From positions 7,460 to 71,459 of the forward strand of contig CAZKVR010000005.1 in assembly GCA_964556395.1 (NCBI GenBank): a DNA stretch of 64,000 nt, in the 5' to 3' direction. A program made the position numbers and the translations under genes. Positions 55,541 to 63,951 of the stretch are shown one piece after another. How positions within the stretch are numbered: the stretch's first letter is position 1; each line of letters starts with the position of its first letter. This stretch comes from WJKR01 sp964556395. GTDB lineage: Archaea; Nanobdellota; Nanobdellia; Woesearchaeales; WJKR01. Below the pieces are notes generated by a model that worked only from the letters and a program-made list of their open reading frames with translations, did no database searches and had not been told where the DNA came from.

Positions 55541-56704
55541 GTGGTGTTAGGTGAGCGTGTGAAGGAGAAGCTGAGCTCGAACTTTTTCATCATAGTCCTA
55601 CTGTCGGTGCTGTTCTTGGCGGCGCTCGTGGTAGGGCCTTACATGGGTTATATCGTCTTGGCGATGGTCATAGCCTACGCGGCCCGTCCGCTCTACTTGT
55701 GGTTCGTGAGGCGTCTGAAGGTTCCGAAGGGGTGGTCTGCCGGCATCATGGTGGTGCTTACTATCCTCTTCCTGTTCCTCCCATCTATCTTCATCATGCG
55801 TTCGCTCGTTGTGCAGGCTTCTAACACCTTGGCCGGGTTTGACTCTGGAACTTTGGAGCGTTTCAGCGGGGTCATCGGCGACAGGTTCAGCCTGAACCTC
55901 GACGCAGGGTCGGCGTTGGAGCTGGTCAGCTCCCGTATCCAGAACTTCCTCATCACGGAGAGCTTCAACGTCATCGGGAGCATCGCGGATATCGTGATTG
56001 GCGTGCTCATCACGTTCTTCGTCCTGTTCTACCTTTTCCGGGATGGTGACAAGATATACCGCTCAATCGGAGAGACCTTGCCGTTGAAGAAGGAGCACAA
56101 GCAGGTGTTGTTTGGCGAGATGCAACTGGTGACGAACGCCGTGATATACGGACAGCTCATCATAGCGCTCATCCAAGGGGTCGCGGGCGGTCTGGCTTGG
56201 GCTATTTTCGGCCTGAACAACGCCGTTTTCTGGGGTTTCGTCATCGCTATAATCTCATTCCTTCCTTTGGTGGGGACTCTCACCATCTTCATACCGGCTG
56301 GGTTGTTGCAGATAGTCCAGCATGGCAATTACTTCTCAGGCATCGGTATCATGGTGTTCGGTGTCATCCTCGTGATGAACGTGGACAGCATCGTCCGGCC
56401 TTTGATCATCAGCGAGCGTTCACGGCTGAACGCGGCGCTCATCCTCATCGGCGTCATCGGTGGCGTGAAGGCGTTCGGCTTCATGGGCTTCATCATAGGG
56501 CCTTTGGTGTTGGCGTTGCTCATAGCATTGTTGCAGGCGTTCCGGAAGAACTTCCGGCCTTCTGAGGAGCTCGAGTGGGCTCGGAAGGGCAAGTCAGACC
56601 ATCTTATCATCCCGCTCCATGAGCGGCCTCCTGACAAGCACAGGCAGGGACGGGAGTGGTCGGAGTCGGTGAGGTCTGGTAAGAAGAGCAAGAGAGTCTC
56701 GTGA
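55541..56704 (+). CDS. AI-2E/PerM-family membrane transporter
   Basis: 387 aa, about eight helices, family signatures LFRDGDKIYRSIGETLPL and GLNNAVFWGFVIAIISFLPLVGTLTIFIPAG, IGVIGGVKAFGFMGFIIGPLVLAL. Family members export small molecules or ions (for example TqsA/YdgG, Na+/H+ types). Basic tail of about 50 residues. GTG start 55541 or 55544, about 21-24 nt after TATA CATATAAATG. Confidence 0.88.
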   Translation: MVLGERVKEKLSSNFFIIVLLSVLFLAALVVGPYMGYIVLAMVIAYAARPLYLWFVRRLKVPKGWSAGIMVVLTILFLFLPSIFIMRSLVVQASNTLAGFDSGTLERFSGVIGDRFSLNLDAGSALELVSSRIQNFLITESFNVIGSIADIVIGVLITFFVLFYLFRDGDKIYRSIGETLPLKKEHKQVLFGEMQLVTNAVIYGQLIIALIQGVAGGLAWAIFGLNNAVFWGFVIAIISFLPLVGTLTIFIPAGLLQIVQHGNYFSGIGIMVFGVILVMNVDSIVRPLIISERSRLNAALILIGVIGGVKAFGFMGFIIGPLVLALLIALLQAFRKNFRPSEELEWARKGKSDHLIIPLHERPPDKHRQGREWSESVRSGKKSKRVS

Positions 56705-56716
56705 GGTGTATTTTGT

Positions 56717-57013
56717 ATGGCTACCAAGAAGAGCGGAAAGAAATCTTCCGGGAATAAGAAGCAGTCCGGCGGGGACAAGAAGCAGCTCAGCCAGGGCATG
56801 GCGATAGCGGCGTTGTTGTTGAACATCCTGGTGTTGCCGGGTTTGGGAACGATCATCGGTGGCGACACGAACAACGGCATCATCCAGCTCGTGTTGTTCA
56901 TCGTCGGCATCCCGTTGGCGTTCGTGATAGTAGGCATCCCTTTGATGATCGCGATGTGGGTCTGGGCTTTGGTGTCCGGTATCCAGATGGTCAAGGAAGC
57001 TGACGCGGCTTAG
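56717..57013 (+). CDS. Small TM2-like membrane protein
   Basis: 98 aa: a Lys/Ser/Gly-rich N-terminus (MATKKSGKKSSGNKKQSGG), then two helices (AIAALLLNILVLPGLGTIIGG; LVLFIVGIPLAFVIVGIPLMI) with the LPGLGTIIGG turn typical of TM2-type proteins. Unknown role. Follows the PerM gene by 12 nt. Its TAG overlaps the stop of the convergent radical SAM gene. Confidence 0.75.
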   Translation: MATKKSGKKSSGNKKQSGGDKKQLSQGMAIAALLLNILVLPGLGTIIGGDTNNGIIQLVLFIVGIPLAFVIVGIPLMIAMWVWALVSGIQMVKEADAA

Positions 57014-58038
57014 AACTTCTTTTCTTTCTTTTTTCTCATTCTTTCCAGGTAGTCGTCAAGGGTGCGTTTCAGTGTTGCTTCTTCGTCTGCCGTGAGGTCT
57101 ATGTTTCTTATCCACGCGTCCCACTCCGCCGCTTGCGCGGGGTCGTCGTGGCTGATCGTGCTCGTCCACTTTCTACCCGTGCTTTCCACGAGTCGTTCGA
57201 GTTCTTCCGCCTTGGCGGTGTTGAACATCTTCGTGGCTGGGAGCTTGGTGAGGGCGTTGGCGCCCGCTTCCAATAACAGGGGTGTCTCGTCGAGGCGGTA
57301 TTCGGCCGTGCCTGCGATGATCTCGATGTGTGGGAAGGCGGCTCTCGTCTTGGCGACCCACCAAGTGACTTGTTCTCTGGTCGGCCCTTTGGTGTGGGGC
57401 GTGCCTTTGACGGGTCGTAGCGCGTAGAATGTTATCCTCTCGATGCCGTGCTTCTTGATGAACTCCTCCAGTAGCGGAAAGTCTTCTTCTCGTTCTCCGA
57501 GTCCTATGATGAGTGTCATGCCGTTCTTCAGGCCCAGTTTTTTCGCTTCGGACATCATCTCCTCGTAGGGTTCGATGGGCTTGTCGGGGCAGACCTGTTC
57601 GTGCAACGCAGGGTTCATGGTTTCTATGCTGCTGACGACTCCTTCGACGTATGGCGTCATCCTCTCCAAGAGGTCTTTCGGTATGGCTCCGAGGTTGACC
57701 CAGAGCTTCCTGCCAAGGGCTTGGCTCGTCAGCTTGATGGTCCTGAGGAGTTCTTCGTCGTCGAGGATGCCGTAGCCGCCGGTGAGGAATTCGATGCGCC
57801 AGTTGAAGGCTCTGATGAGGAGTGCTTCGGTGAGGATGCTGGCGAGGCTTCTGCGCGCCTTCCTGGCGTGTCGTCGCTGGTGTTTGGCGACGCTTCGGAA
57901 GCAGAACGTGCACGTGCCTCGTTCGCAGTAGAAGCTGAGGAAGATGCACCTGCCGAACCACGCATCGCCGTCGAAGCTGTCTTGATAGGCTTTCTGTGCC
58001 TGTTCGAGGAGCGGTTGCAAGTCTCTGCGTGGCGGCAT
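57010..58038 (-). CDS. Radical SAM protein with CX4CX2C motif
   Basis: 342 aa TIM-barrel radical SAM enzyme. CERGTCTFC (C38, C43, C46) ligates the cluster with four rather than three residues between the first two Cys. ETMNPALHEQVCPDK and GMTLIIGLGEREEDF match BioB/HydE/ThiH-like barrels; GANALTKLPATKMFNT lies in the C-terminal part. A related archaeal biotin-synthase-like group shares the CX4CX2C spacing; the reaction is unknown. TATA CTTAAAAAG (about 58063-58071) about 27 nt before the ATG. Confidence 0.85.
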   Translation of the reverse strand: MPPRRDLQPLLEQAQKAYQDSFDGDAWFGRCIFLSFYCERGTCTFCFRSVAKHQRRHARKARRSLASILTEALLIRAFNWRIEFLTGGYGILDDEELLRTIKLTSQALGRKLWVNLGAIPKDLLERMTPYVEGVVSSIETMNPALHEQVCPDKPIEPYEEMMSEAKKLGLKNGMTLIIGLGEREEDFPLLEEFIKKHGIERITFYALRPVKGTPHTKGPTREQVTWWVAKTRAAFPHIEIIAGTAEYRLDETPLLLEAGANALTKLPATKMFNTAKAEELERLVESTGRKWTSTISHDDPAQAAEWDAWIRNIDLTADEEATLKRTLDDYLERMRKKKEKKF

Positions 58039-58056
58039 GCCTTTCGAGAACGAGAC

Positions 58057-58683
58057 CTACTTTTTAAGCTTGGTCTTCTTCACCTTGGCGAGGAGGTCTT
58101 TCGAACCGGCGCCGGCCGAGATGACTGTCCGGAGCACCTTGTCGACGGAGGCGTCTATCTCGTACACGCGTTCTTTCGGGAGGTGTACGATGTTGCCTGA
58201 CGTCGGGTTGGGGCCGGTCGGTATGAAGACAGTGGTGTGCTTGCCGTGGCGGTCGGTGATGAACGCGCTCATCAGGCTGCCGTTGCCGAAGACGTCGACA
58301 AGCGCTACTGATTTGAGCGATTGCTTGTAGCTCTCGCCGGTGAAGGGCTTGACGAGCTCTTTTATCGTCCTGTAGCCGGGTAGGTGTAGGAAGACGTTCT
58401 TCTCGAGGTTGTCGAGCACCCATTGGCCGAGCCTGGTCCGGGCGGCGAGGCCTACGAGGAAGATGACGAAGATGAGGGTGAGTAGGACGAGGCCGTTGGT
58501 GATGATGCCTGGCGTGCCGTAGAGGCGTGCGATGGGCTCGATGACTCCGTCGACGAGGCGGTAGAGCCAGGTGACGACTAGTATGAACAGGCTGATGGGG
58601 AGTAGCGCGACGAGTCCTGTGAGGAAGTAGCTTCTGAAGGTGTGTTTTGATGGGACTTGTTCCTTGAGCAGTTTTCTCGGCAT
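58057..58683 (-). CDS. DUF502-family membrane protein
   Basis: 208 aa: two helices (YFLTGLVALLPISLFILVVTWL; ITNGLVLLTLIFVIFLVGLAA) and a cytoplasmic domain with the DUF502 motifs LPGYRTIKELVKPF, VALVDVFGNGSLMSAFIT, VFIPTGPNPTSGNIVHLP. Function unknown in all lineages. The start at 58683 is set by TATA ATTTAAATA (58706-58714), 27 nt upstream. Confidence 0.9.
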   Translation of the reverse strand: MPRKLLKEQVPSKHTFRSYFLTGLVALLPISLFILVVTWLYRLVDGVIEPIARLYGTPGIITNGLVLLTLIFVIFLVGLAARTRLGQWVLDNLEKNVFLHLPGYRTIKELVKPFTGESYKQSLKSVALVDVFGNGSLMSAFITDRHGKHTTVFIPTGPNPTSGNIVHLPKERVYEIDASVDKVLRTVISAGAGSKDLLAKVKKTKLKK

Positions 58684-58760
58684 GGTGTCGGCTAAAGAAG
58701 GATTCGTATTTAAATGTTGAGGCAACCTTTATATACGTGGTTTCTGGTGGCCTCATATAC

Positions 58761-59483
58761 ATGGCGTCCAGGAAGAGCGTGTTCGGAAAGGTGTTGGACA
58801 AGGGGGCTGTCTTCAGCTTCCTCTTCTTCCTATTCCTCATGATGAGCACGCTGCCCATCCTGGCGTTGCTCGTCGTCTCCATAGGACGCGGCAACCTGCC
58901 GGGCATCGCTTTAGCGCTCATATTCGCGGGCGTCCTCGTCAAAGATGCCAAGGTGGGCGACCTGTTCGTCCTGTGCCGCGACCTGGCGGTGTTGAACCTG
59001 ACGTTGTGGTTCTTATTAGGATTCTTCAGCACGGTCCAGGCGTTCATGGAAGGGGCGAGTGGGCTTTTGACGTACGCGTTGTTGGCGCCGTACGCTATCA
59101 TCTCGGGGTTGCTCGTCTTTTACTTCTTGCATAAGGCTGACGGGAACCGCCAGAAGGTGTTGTTGGGCGGCGTGGCCGTGTCGACGATGATGGCGGTCAT
59201 CTCAGCTATCAACGGGGCGGTGTTGGAGGCTGTCCGGTCGTTGTCCGAGGAGGTGGCCGAGACGACGGGGGCTGGCGTGGTGACCGCTCTCAACCCTTTG
59301 GATTATAGTCCTTTCTTGGCGTTCTTGCTGTTGCTCGTCGTGTTCAACGTCCCGTTCGTCATCTACTACCTCAAGGGCCGTCGTCGCTCGGACTTGTGGT
59401 GGTATGCCTTGCCCGTCGGGGCGTACTTGGTGTTGTTCGGCGTGTGGTCTTTCTTGAAAGACGTCCTTTTGGCGGGCTTATGA
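58761..59483 (+). CDS. Polytopic membrane protein, unknown
   Basis: 240 aa with about seven predicted helices and short loops, ending with GRRRSDLWWYALPVGAYLVLF. I do not recognise a family. Leaderless from ATG 58761 (TATA CTTTATATAC, about 58728-58737). It is divergent from DUF502; the two may function together at the membrane. Confidence 0.65.
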   Translation: MASRKSVFGKVLDKGAVFSFLFFLFLMMSTLPILALLVVSIGRGNLPGIALALIFAGVLVKDAKVGDLFVLCRDLAVLNLTLWFLLGFFSTVQAFMEGASGLLTYALLAPYAIISGLLVFYFLHKADGNRQKVLLGGVAVSTMMAVISAINGAVLEAVRSLSEEVAETTGAGVVTALNPLDYSPFLAFLLLLVVFNVPFVIYYLKGRRRSDLWWYALPVGAYLVLFGVWSFLKDVLLAGL

Positions 59484-59557
59484 CTGCGGCCACGGTTGCA
59501 GCCTTAGAGGAATATTTAAATAATGAACGTCTTACTGGATTAGTAGGTGATTCAACC

Positions 59558-61609
59558 ATGTCAATGAAGAGCATTACCATGTTAGGGTTGGTCGTCGTGG
59601 CTTTGGCCGTGGCTGCTTGTACGCCGCAGACGATGACGCCTGAGGAGGATGACCAGTTAGACCTGGAGGATTTCTCTCCTGGGATGTCGTTGGAGCCGTC
59701 GCGCTTCGCGACTGTGGAGGAGTTGAACGCGTTCCTCAGCTTGCAGGAGTCGGGCGGCGGGATGGCTGGCTACGCGCGTGGTGAGATGGACCTTGCTGTG
59801 GAGTCTGCCACCCCCAAGGCTGCTGGTGATGACGGCGGCCGTGACTATTCCGAGACGAACGTCCAGGTCGAGGGTGTGGATGAGGGTGATATCATCAAGA
59901 CTGATGGCGAGTTCCTCTACACCGTGTCTGACGACACCTTGTTCCTCGCGAGGGCTTACCCTGGCGAGGATGCTGAGGTCTTGTCGAAGGTCGAGTTGGA
60001 GAAGGGCCGTCCGGATGGCTTGTTCGTCCGTGGTGATGAGCTCGTCGTGTTCGGTCGCGTGTCTGACTACGGCTCGTTCGAGGACCTCGAGTTGCCGTCC
60101 AGCATTACTATGACGTTCGTGGACGTGTATGACGTGTCCGACCCTTCCGAACCGGTGTTGGAGGACGAGTTCATGCTCGAGGGCTCCTACGTGGAGTCGC
60201 GCATGATAGACGGCTATGTCTACTTCGTGACGCAGGACTACCCGTCGGCTGGTCCGCGGCCGTTGCCGGTCTACGTTGAGGGTGGATCTGTCAAGGAGGT
60301 GTCTCCTGGTTCCATCAGGTATTATCCGATGCCTTACGATCGGGTGTCGTTCGTCACCGTGACTGGCCTTTCCTTGGATGACCGCGAGTTGTCGTCCGAG
60401 ACGCTCACGGTGGAGGATTCCCAGACGGTGTACATGTCGGATGAGAATATGTACCTGGCCCAGACCAAGACTATCGATAAGTGGCGCATCGAGCAGGAGG
60501 TCATGATAGGTGTCGTCGCGCCGATGCTGTCCGACTCTGACAAGAGAGTGGTCGAGCGCATCCGCAGCGTGGACAGCGCAGTGTTGTCTGAGTCTGAGAA
60601 GCGTCAGAAGGTCCTTGAGATTATCCATCGTTACGTCCGGTTCCTCCCTGAGCAGGAGCAGGACTCGTTGGAGGAGAAGGTTGAGACTGAGGTGAAGGAG
60701 GAGTTGGAGCAGTACGATTATTTCCAGTATACGGTCATCAACAGGGTTTCTGTCGATGGCTTGGACCTCGATGTCGAGGCGAACGGGATGGTGCCGGGTT
60801 CGGTTGTGAACCAGTTCGCACTGGATGAGGATGATGGTGTCTTGCGGTTGGCGACGACTGTCGATCATCGTTGGGAGCCTGGCTATGAGGGTCCGGAGAC
60901 TGAGAACTTCGTCTTCACCTTGGATGAGGATTTGGAGGAGCTCGACCGCTTGACGGGCTTGGCGCCTGGCGAGCGTATCTACTCTGCGAGGTTCATGCAG
61001 GAGCGCCTCTACATGGTCACGTTCCGGCAGGTCGACCCGTTCTTCGTCATAGACCTCTCTGACGCTGAGAACATAGAGGAGTTGGGCGAGCTGAAGATTA
61101 CTGGCTTCTCCCGGTACCTCCACCCGTACGGTGACGACCTGGTCATCGGCCTGGGCCGCGAGGCGACGGAGACCGGCCGGCAGCGTGGCTTGAAGCTCTC
61201 GTTGTTCGACGTGTCCGACGTGTCGGAGCCCGAGGAGGTTGCGAAGTGGGTGTCTGACGAGCGCTACTCGTCCTCGACTGCAGAGTACGAGCACCACGCC
61301 TTCCTGTTCAGTCGTGAGAAGAACCTCCTTGTCATCCCGGCGTACAGCCATGATTACGGCGATGGCGAGGGGTATAACGGCGCGTTGGTGTTCGACGTGT
61401 CCGAGGATGACATCGAGCTCCGTGGTCTTATCGACCATGGCACGGCGTCCGATGCTAGACGCGGCCCGGCGGTGGAGCGGTCGTTGTTCATCGAGGACTT
61501 GTTGTACACAAAGTCGCCGTCATTGCTGCGCATCAACGCGCTCGAGGATTTGCATAGCGTGAAGAACGTGACGTTGTCCTCTGGCGAGGGTGGCATGCCG
61601 GTGTATTAG
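59558..61609 (+). CDS. Beta-propeller domain lipoprotein
   Basis: 683 aa. Signal peptide with a lipobox-like LAVAAC followed by TPQTM, then ETNVQVEGVDEGDIIKTDGEFLYTV, the opening of the archaeal/bacterial secreted beta-propeller family PF09826 (DEGDIVKTDG is its hallmark), with further blades (FVTVTGLSLDD, GVLRLATTVDHRW, LYMVTFRQVDPFFVIDLSD, KWVSDERYSSSTAEYEHHAFLF). An internal helical insertion sits near residues 320-400. Extracellular, function unknown. AGGTGA ribosome site; TATA ATATTTAAATAA (about 59510-59521). The frame upstream of 59558 is a shadow. Confidence 0.88.
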   Translation: MSMKSITMLGLVVVALAVAACTPQTMTPEEDDQLDLEDFSPGMSLEPSRFATVEELNAFLSLQESGGGMAGYARGEMDLAVESATPKAAGDDGGRDYSETNVQVEGVDEGDIIKTDGEFLYTVSDDTLFLARAYPGEDAEVLSKVELEKGRPDGLFVRGDELVVFGRVSDYGSFEDLELPSSITMTFVDVYDVSDPSEPVLEDEFMLEGSYVESRMIDGYVYFVTQDYPSAGPRPLPVYVEGGSVKEVSPGSIRYYPMPYDRVSFVTVTGLSLDDRELSSETLTVEDSQTVYMSDENMYLAQTKTIDKWRIEQEVMIGVVAPMLSDSDKRVVERIRSVDSAVLSESEKRQKVLEIIHRYVRFLPEQEQDSLEEKVETEVKEELEQYDYFQYTVINRVSVDGLDLDVEANGMVPGSVVNQFALDEDDGVLRLATTVDHRWEPGYEGPETENFVFTLDEDLEELDRLTGLAPGERIYSARFMQERLYMVTFRQVDPFFVIDLSDAENIEELGELKITGFSRYLHPYGDDLVIGLGREATETGRQRGLKLSLFDVSDVSEPEEVAKWVSDERYSSSTAEYEHHAFLFSREKNLLVIPAYSHDYGDGEGYNGALVFDVSEDDIELRGLIDHGTASDARRGPAVERSLFIEDLLYTKSPSLLRINALEDLHSVKNVTLSSGEGGMPVY

Positions 61610-61611
61610 AG

Positions 61612-61635
61612 ATATTCTTTTTCTTCTTTTTCTAT
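61612..61635. terminator. T-rich convergent intergenic stretch
   Basis: Between the beta-propeller and SET genes the plus strand is ATTCTTTTTCTTCTTTTTCT, suitable for termination of the plus-strand gene. Confidence 0.45.
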
Positions 61636-62195
61636 TTGAAGAGTCGTTGCCAGAAAGGCTTCGTCCCTTGTTTCTTCTTCTCTTGTCGCCGCTGCTTCTT
61701 CCGGTCCTTCTTGATCTTCCGTTTGAGCTTGGGCCAGTGCTCCTCGGCGGCGATGTAACCCACACACCTCGGGCTGCCGCACCTGCACGGGTGGTCTTGG
61801 TAGTTGTCGATGTCGTAGCCGTAGTTGTAGGTGATCTCCTCTCCTTTCTCGATGTGCCTTAGGGCTTTGATGAGTATCCGCCGGCCGGTGTTCTCGGTCT
61901 CGGCGTTGGGGTCGCAGGAGTGGTTGATGTACCGGGCCGTGTTCCACGGCACGTTGCCGTCGAGGTCCCACGTCTTGTTGAGTTCGAAGATGTAGACGGC
62001 GCCTTCTTCCTCGCCGTTGTGACGGTGTTTTTCGTATTGCTCCTCGTAGATGCGGTCTGATTCGGCCTTGCTGATCTTCCGGCCGGTGTATTCGATGATG
62101 GTCGCGCCTTCGGGGATGTCCTTGGCGGCGTAGACGCCGGTGCCGTGAATCCTTGATTTGCGGACCTCGATGTATTCTGACGTGGTTGGCTGCAT
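61632..62195 (-). CDS. SET-domain lysine methyltransferase-like protein with basic tail
   Basis: 187 aa. SET motifs: SRIHGTGVYAAKDIPEGATIIEYTG, RYINHSCDPNAETE, EEITYNYGYD, and a post-SET CRCGSPRCVG (three Cys completing a zinc site with the NHSC Cys). The last 40 residues are strongly basic (KRKIKKDRKKQRRQEKKK), ending FWQRLFK, a possible DNA- or RNA-binding tail. SET enzymes methylate Lys; in archaea they target chromatin proteins such as Cren7 or Alba. Start from TATA CTTAAAAAC about 27 nt upstream. Confidence 0.9.
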   Translation of the reverse strand: MQPTTSEYIEVRKSRIHGTGVYAAKDIPEGATIIEYTGRKISKAESDRIYEEQYEKHRHNGEEEGAVYIFELNKTWDLDGNVPWNTARYINHSCDPNAETENTGRRILIKALRHIEKGEEITYNYGYDIDNYQDHPCRCGSPRCVGYIAAEEHWPKLKRKIKKDRKKQRRQEKKKQGTKPFWQRLFK

Positions 62196-62236
62196 CGCTG
62201 CGGGGCAGGAAGTCTGGTTTTTAAGTCTTCCTGCTC

Positions 62237-63562
62237 TTATTGCACGACTTCCATGACGCGTTGCTTGAGCTCTTCCACTTTTTTTTCGTCTTTGCTTTCC
62301 ACTCTCAGCCTGATGAGCGGTTCGGTGTTGCTTGGGCGTGCGATGAGCCATGCGTCTGGGTATTCGATGGTGATGCCGTCGATGCGTGATTGCTCTCCGT
62401 CTTGGAAGGCGGCTGCCACTTTTTCTATGGCTTGTTTCGCGTCTCCTTTGACTTCGACGTTGATCTGGCCGGTGTTGGTGTAGGTGTCGTACTCCTTGAC
62501 AATCTCCGACAGGGGCTTCTGCATGTTGGCGACTATCTCCATCACCTTGAGGAGTGTGAGTAACCCGTGGTCTCCGTGGTATACTTCACGATAATAGTAG
62601 TGGCTGCTGGCTTCGGCTGCGAAGGCGACGTCTTCCGCGCGTGCGCGTTGGTAGATGTAGCTCCTCCCGGTCCTCATGACGACTCCTTTGCCGCCTGCTT
62701 TCTTGACCGCGTCTTTGACGACGTGGCTGCTGAAGCAGTCGTAGAGTATCTTGTCGCCTGGGTATTGTTTGAGGGCGTGGCTTGCGAGGACTGCTCCGAT
62801 GAGGTCCGGACTTATGGTCTCTCCTCGTTCGTCGACGAAGACGGCGCGGTCGGCGTCGGCGTCGAAGAGGCATCCGAAGTCCGCGCCGGTCTCTTTCACC
62901 TTGGCTTTGGCTTGGTCGGGCGCGTCTCCTTTGAGCGGGTTGGGGTCGTGTCCTGGGAAGTCGCCGTCGGGGGTGAAGTTGAGCGGCGTGTACGTGATGT
63001 CCAGTTTCTTCAGGACTTTCTCCGCCACCTTGCTGACGGGCCCGTTGCTCGCGTCCACCACCACGTTGAGGCTTGTGAGGTCTCGTTCGGCGAGGCTTGC
63101 GAGGTAGGTGGCGTAGTCTTCGAGGTGGTCTCTCTCCGTGACGACGCCTTTCCGGTCCGGTTCGGGGAAGCGGTTCTTCTCGACGAGCGCTTGTATGGCT
63201 GGTATGCCTTCGTCGCCGGTGAGCGGTTCGGCGTCTCTCGTGTTGAGTTTGAACCCGCCGTATTCTTTGGGGTTGTGGCTGGCGGTGACTTGGATGCTCG
63301 TTTCGTAGCCCTTGTGGCTGTGGAGGAAGTTGGTCATCGGCGTGGTGGCTATGCCGATGTCTACGACGTCTGCTCCTTGGCCTGTGATGCCTCTGATGAG
63401 TGCGTCGTGGAGTTTTGGCGAGCTGTTCCTCGTGTCCCGTCCGACCATGACCTCTTCGGCCTCGGTGTGGGTGACGAATGCTCGTCCGATCCTATAGGCT
63501 GTCTCGTCGTTGAGCTCGTCGGGGTAGATGCCTCTGATGTCGTATGCCTTGAAGATTCCCAT
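62237..63562 (-). CDS. Phosphomannomutase/phosphoglucomutase
   Basis: 441 aa alpha-D-phosphohexomutase. N-terminal KAYDIRGIYPDELN, active Ser in VTASHNPKEYGG (about S95), metal loop DADADRAVF, sugar loop around SSHYYYREVYHGDHG, and phosphate loop ARPSNTEPLIRLR. Supplies mannose-1-P or glucose-1-P for glycans of the heavily glycosylated surface proteins. TATA GTTATAAAG region 27 nt before the ATG. Confidence 0.95.
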   Translation of the reverse strand: MGIFKAYDIRGIYPDELNDETAYRIGRAFVTHTEAEEVMVGRDTRNSSPKLHDALIRGITGQGADVVDIGIATTPMTNFLHSHKGYETSIQVTASHNPKEYGGFKLNTRDAEPLTGDEGIPAIQALVEKNRFPEPDRKGVVTERDHLEDYATYLASLAERDLTSLNVVVDASNGPVSKVAEKVLKKLDITYTPLNFTPDGDFPGHDPNPLKGDAPDQAKAKVKETGADFGCLFDADADRAVFVDERGETISPDLIGAVLASHALKQYPGDKILYDCFSSHVVKDAVKKAGGKGVVMRTGRSYIYQRARAEDVAFAAEASSHYYYREVYHGDHGLLTLLKVMEIVANMQKPLSEIVKEYDTYTNTGQINVEVKGDAKQAIEKVAAAFQDGEQSRIDGITIEYPDAWLIARPSNTEPLIRLRVESKDEKKVEELKQRVMEVVQ

Positions 63563-63585
63563 GCCTGGCTCGTGAGCAGTGACGG

Positions 63586-63906
63586 TTATAAAGTTTGCGG
63601 AACCGTGCAGTTCTCAACCCAGTCTTCGAAGTCCTTGTTCGCAGTCACTGGTAGCTTGGTGATGCACGGCGTGTCGTAGGGGTGCAGTTCTTTGACGGCG
63701 TCGATGGCTTTCTCTGCGGTCTCGTCGCTGGTCTTGAGGAGCGCTATGGTCTCCGCTTCCTCTTTGGCTTCTCCTTGCCAGGTGTAGATGCTCGTGCTCT
63801 GGAGGAGGTTGGCGCATGCTATCAGCTTGCGGTCGAGCAGTTGCTGTGCGATGCGCTTCGCGGTCTCCTGGTCGGGGTGGGTGGTGTAGAGTATGGTGTA
63901 GGCCAT
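63586..63906 (-). CDS. cutA: Divalent-cation tolerance protein CutA
   Basis: 106 aa, full length. LYTTHPDQETAKRIAQQLLDRKLIACANLL, YTWQGEAKEEAETIALLKT and HPYDTPCITKLP are the CutA1 signatures. Forms PII-like trimers; linked to copper tolerance, real role uncertain. Confidence 0.95.
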   Translation of the reverse strand: MAYTILYTTHPDQETAKRIAQQLLDRKLIACANLLQSTSIYTWQGEAKEEAETIALLKTSDETAEKAIDAVKELHPYDTPCITKLPVTANKDFEDWVENCTVPQTL

Positions 63907-63951
63907 GGTAAGAAGTGGGAATGAGAAGAAGAATAAAAAATGTTTGTCGTC

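Noticed and set aside
59657..61438. 593-codon open frame antisense to the beta-propeller gene
   Set aside because: Arg/His/Leu-rich composition of a GC-biased shadow; the plus strand has clear domain motifs.
62567..63679. 370-codon open frame antisense to the phosphomannomutase gene
   Set aside because: Shadow of a well-conserved enzyme; composition unlike real proteins here.
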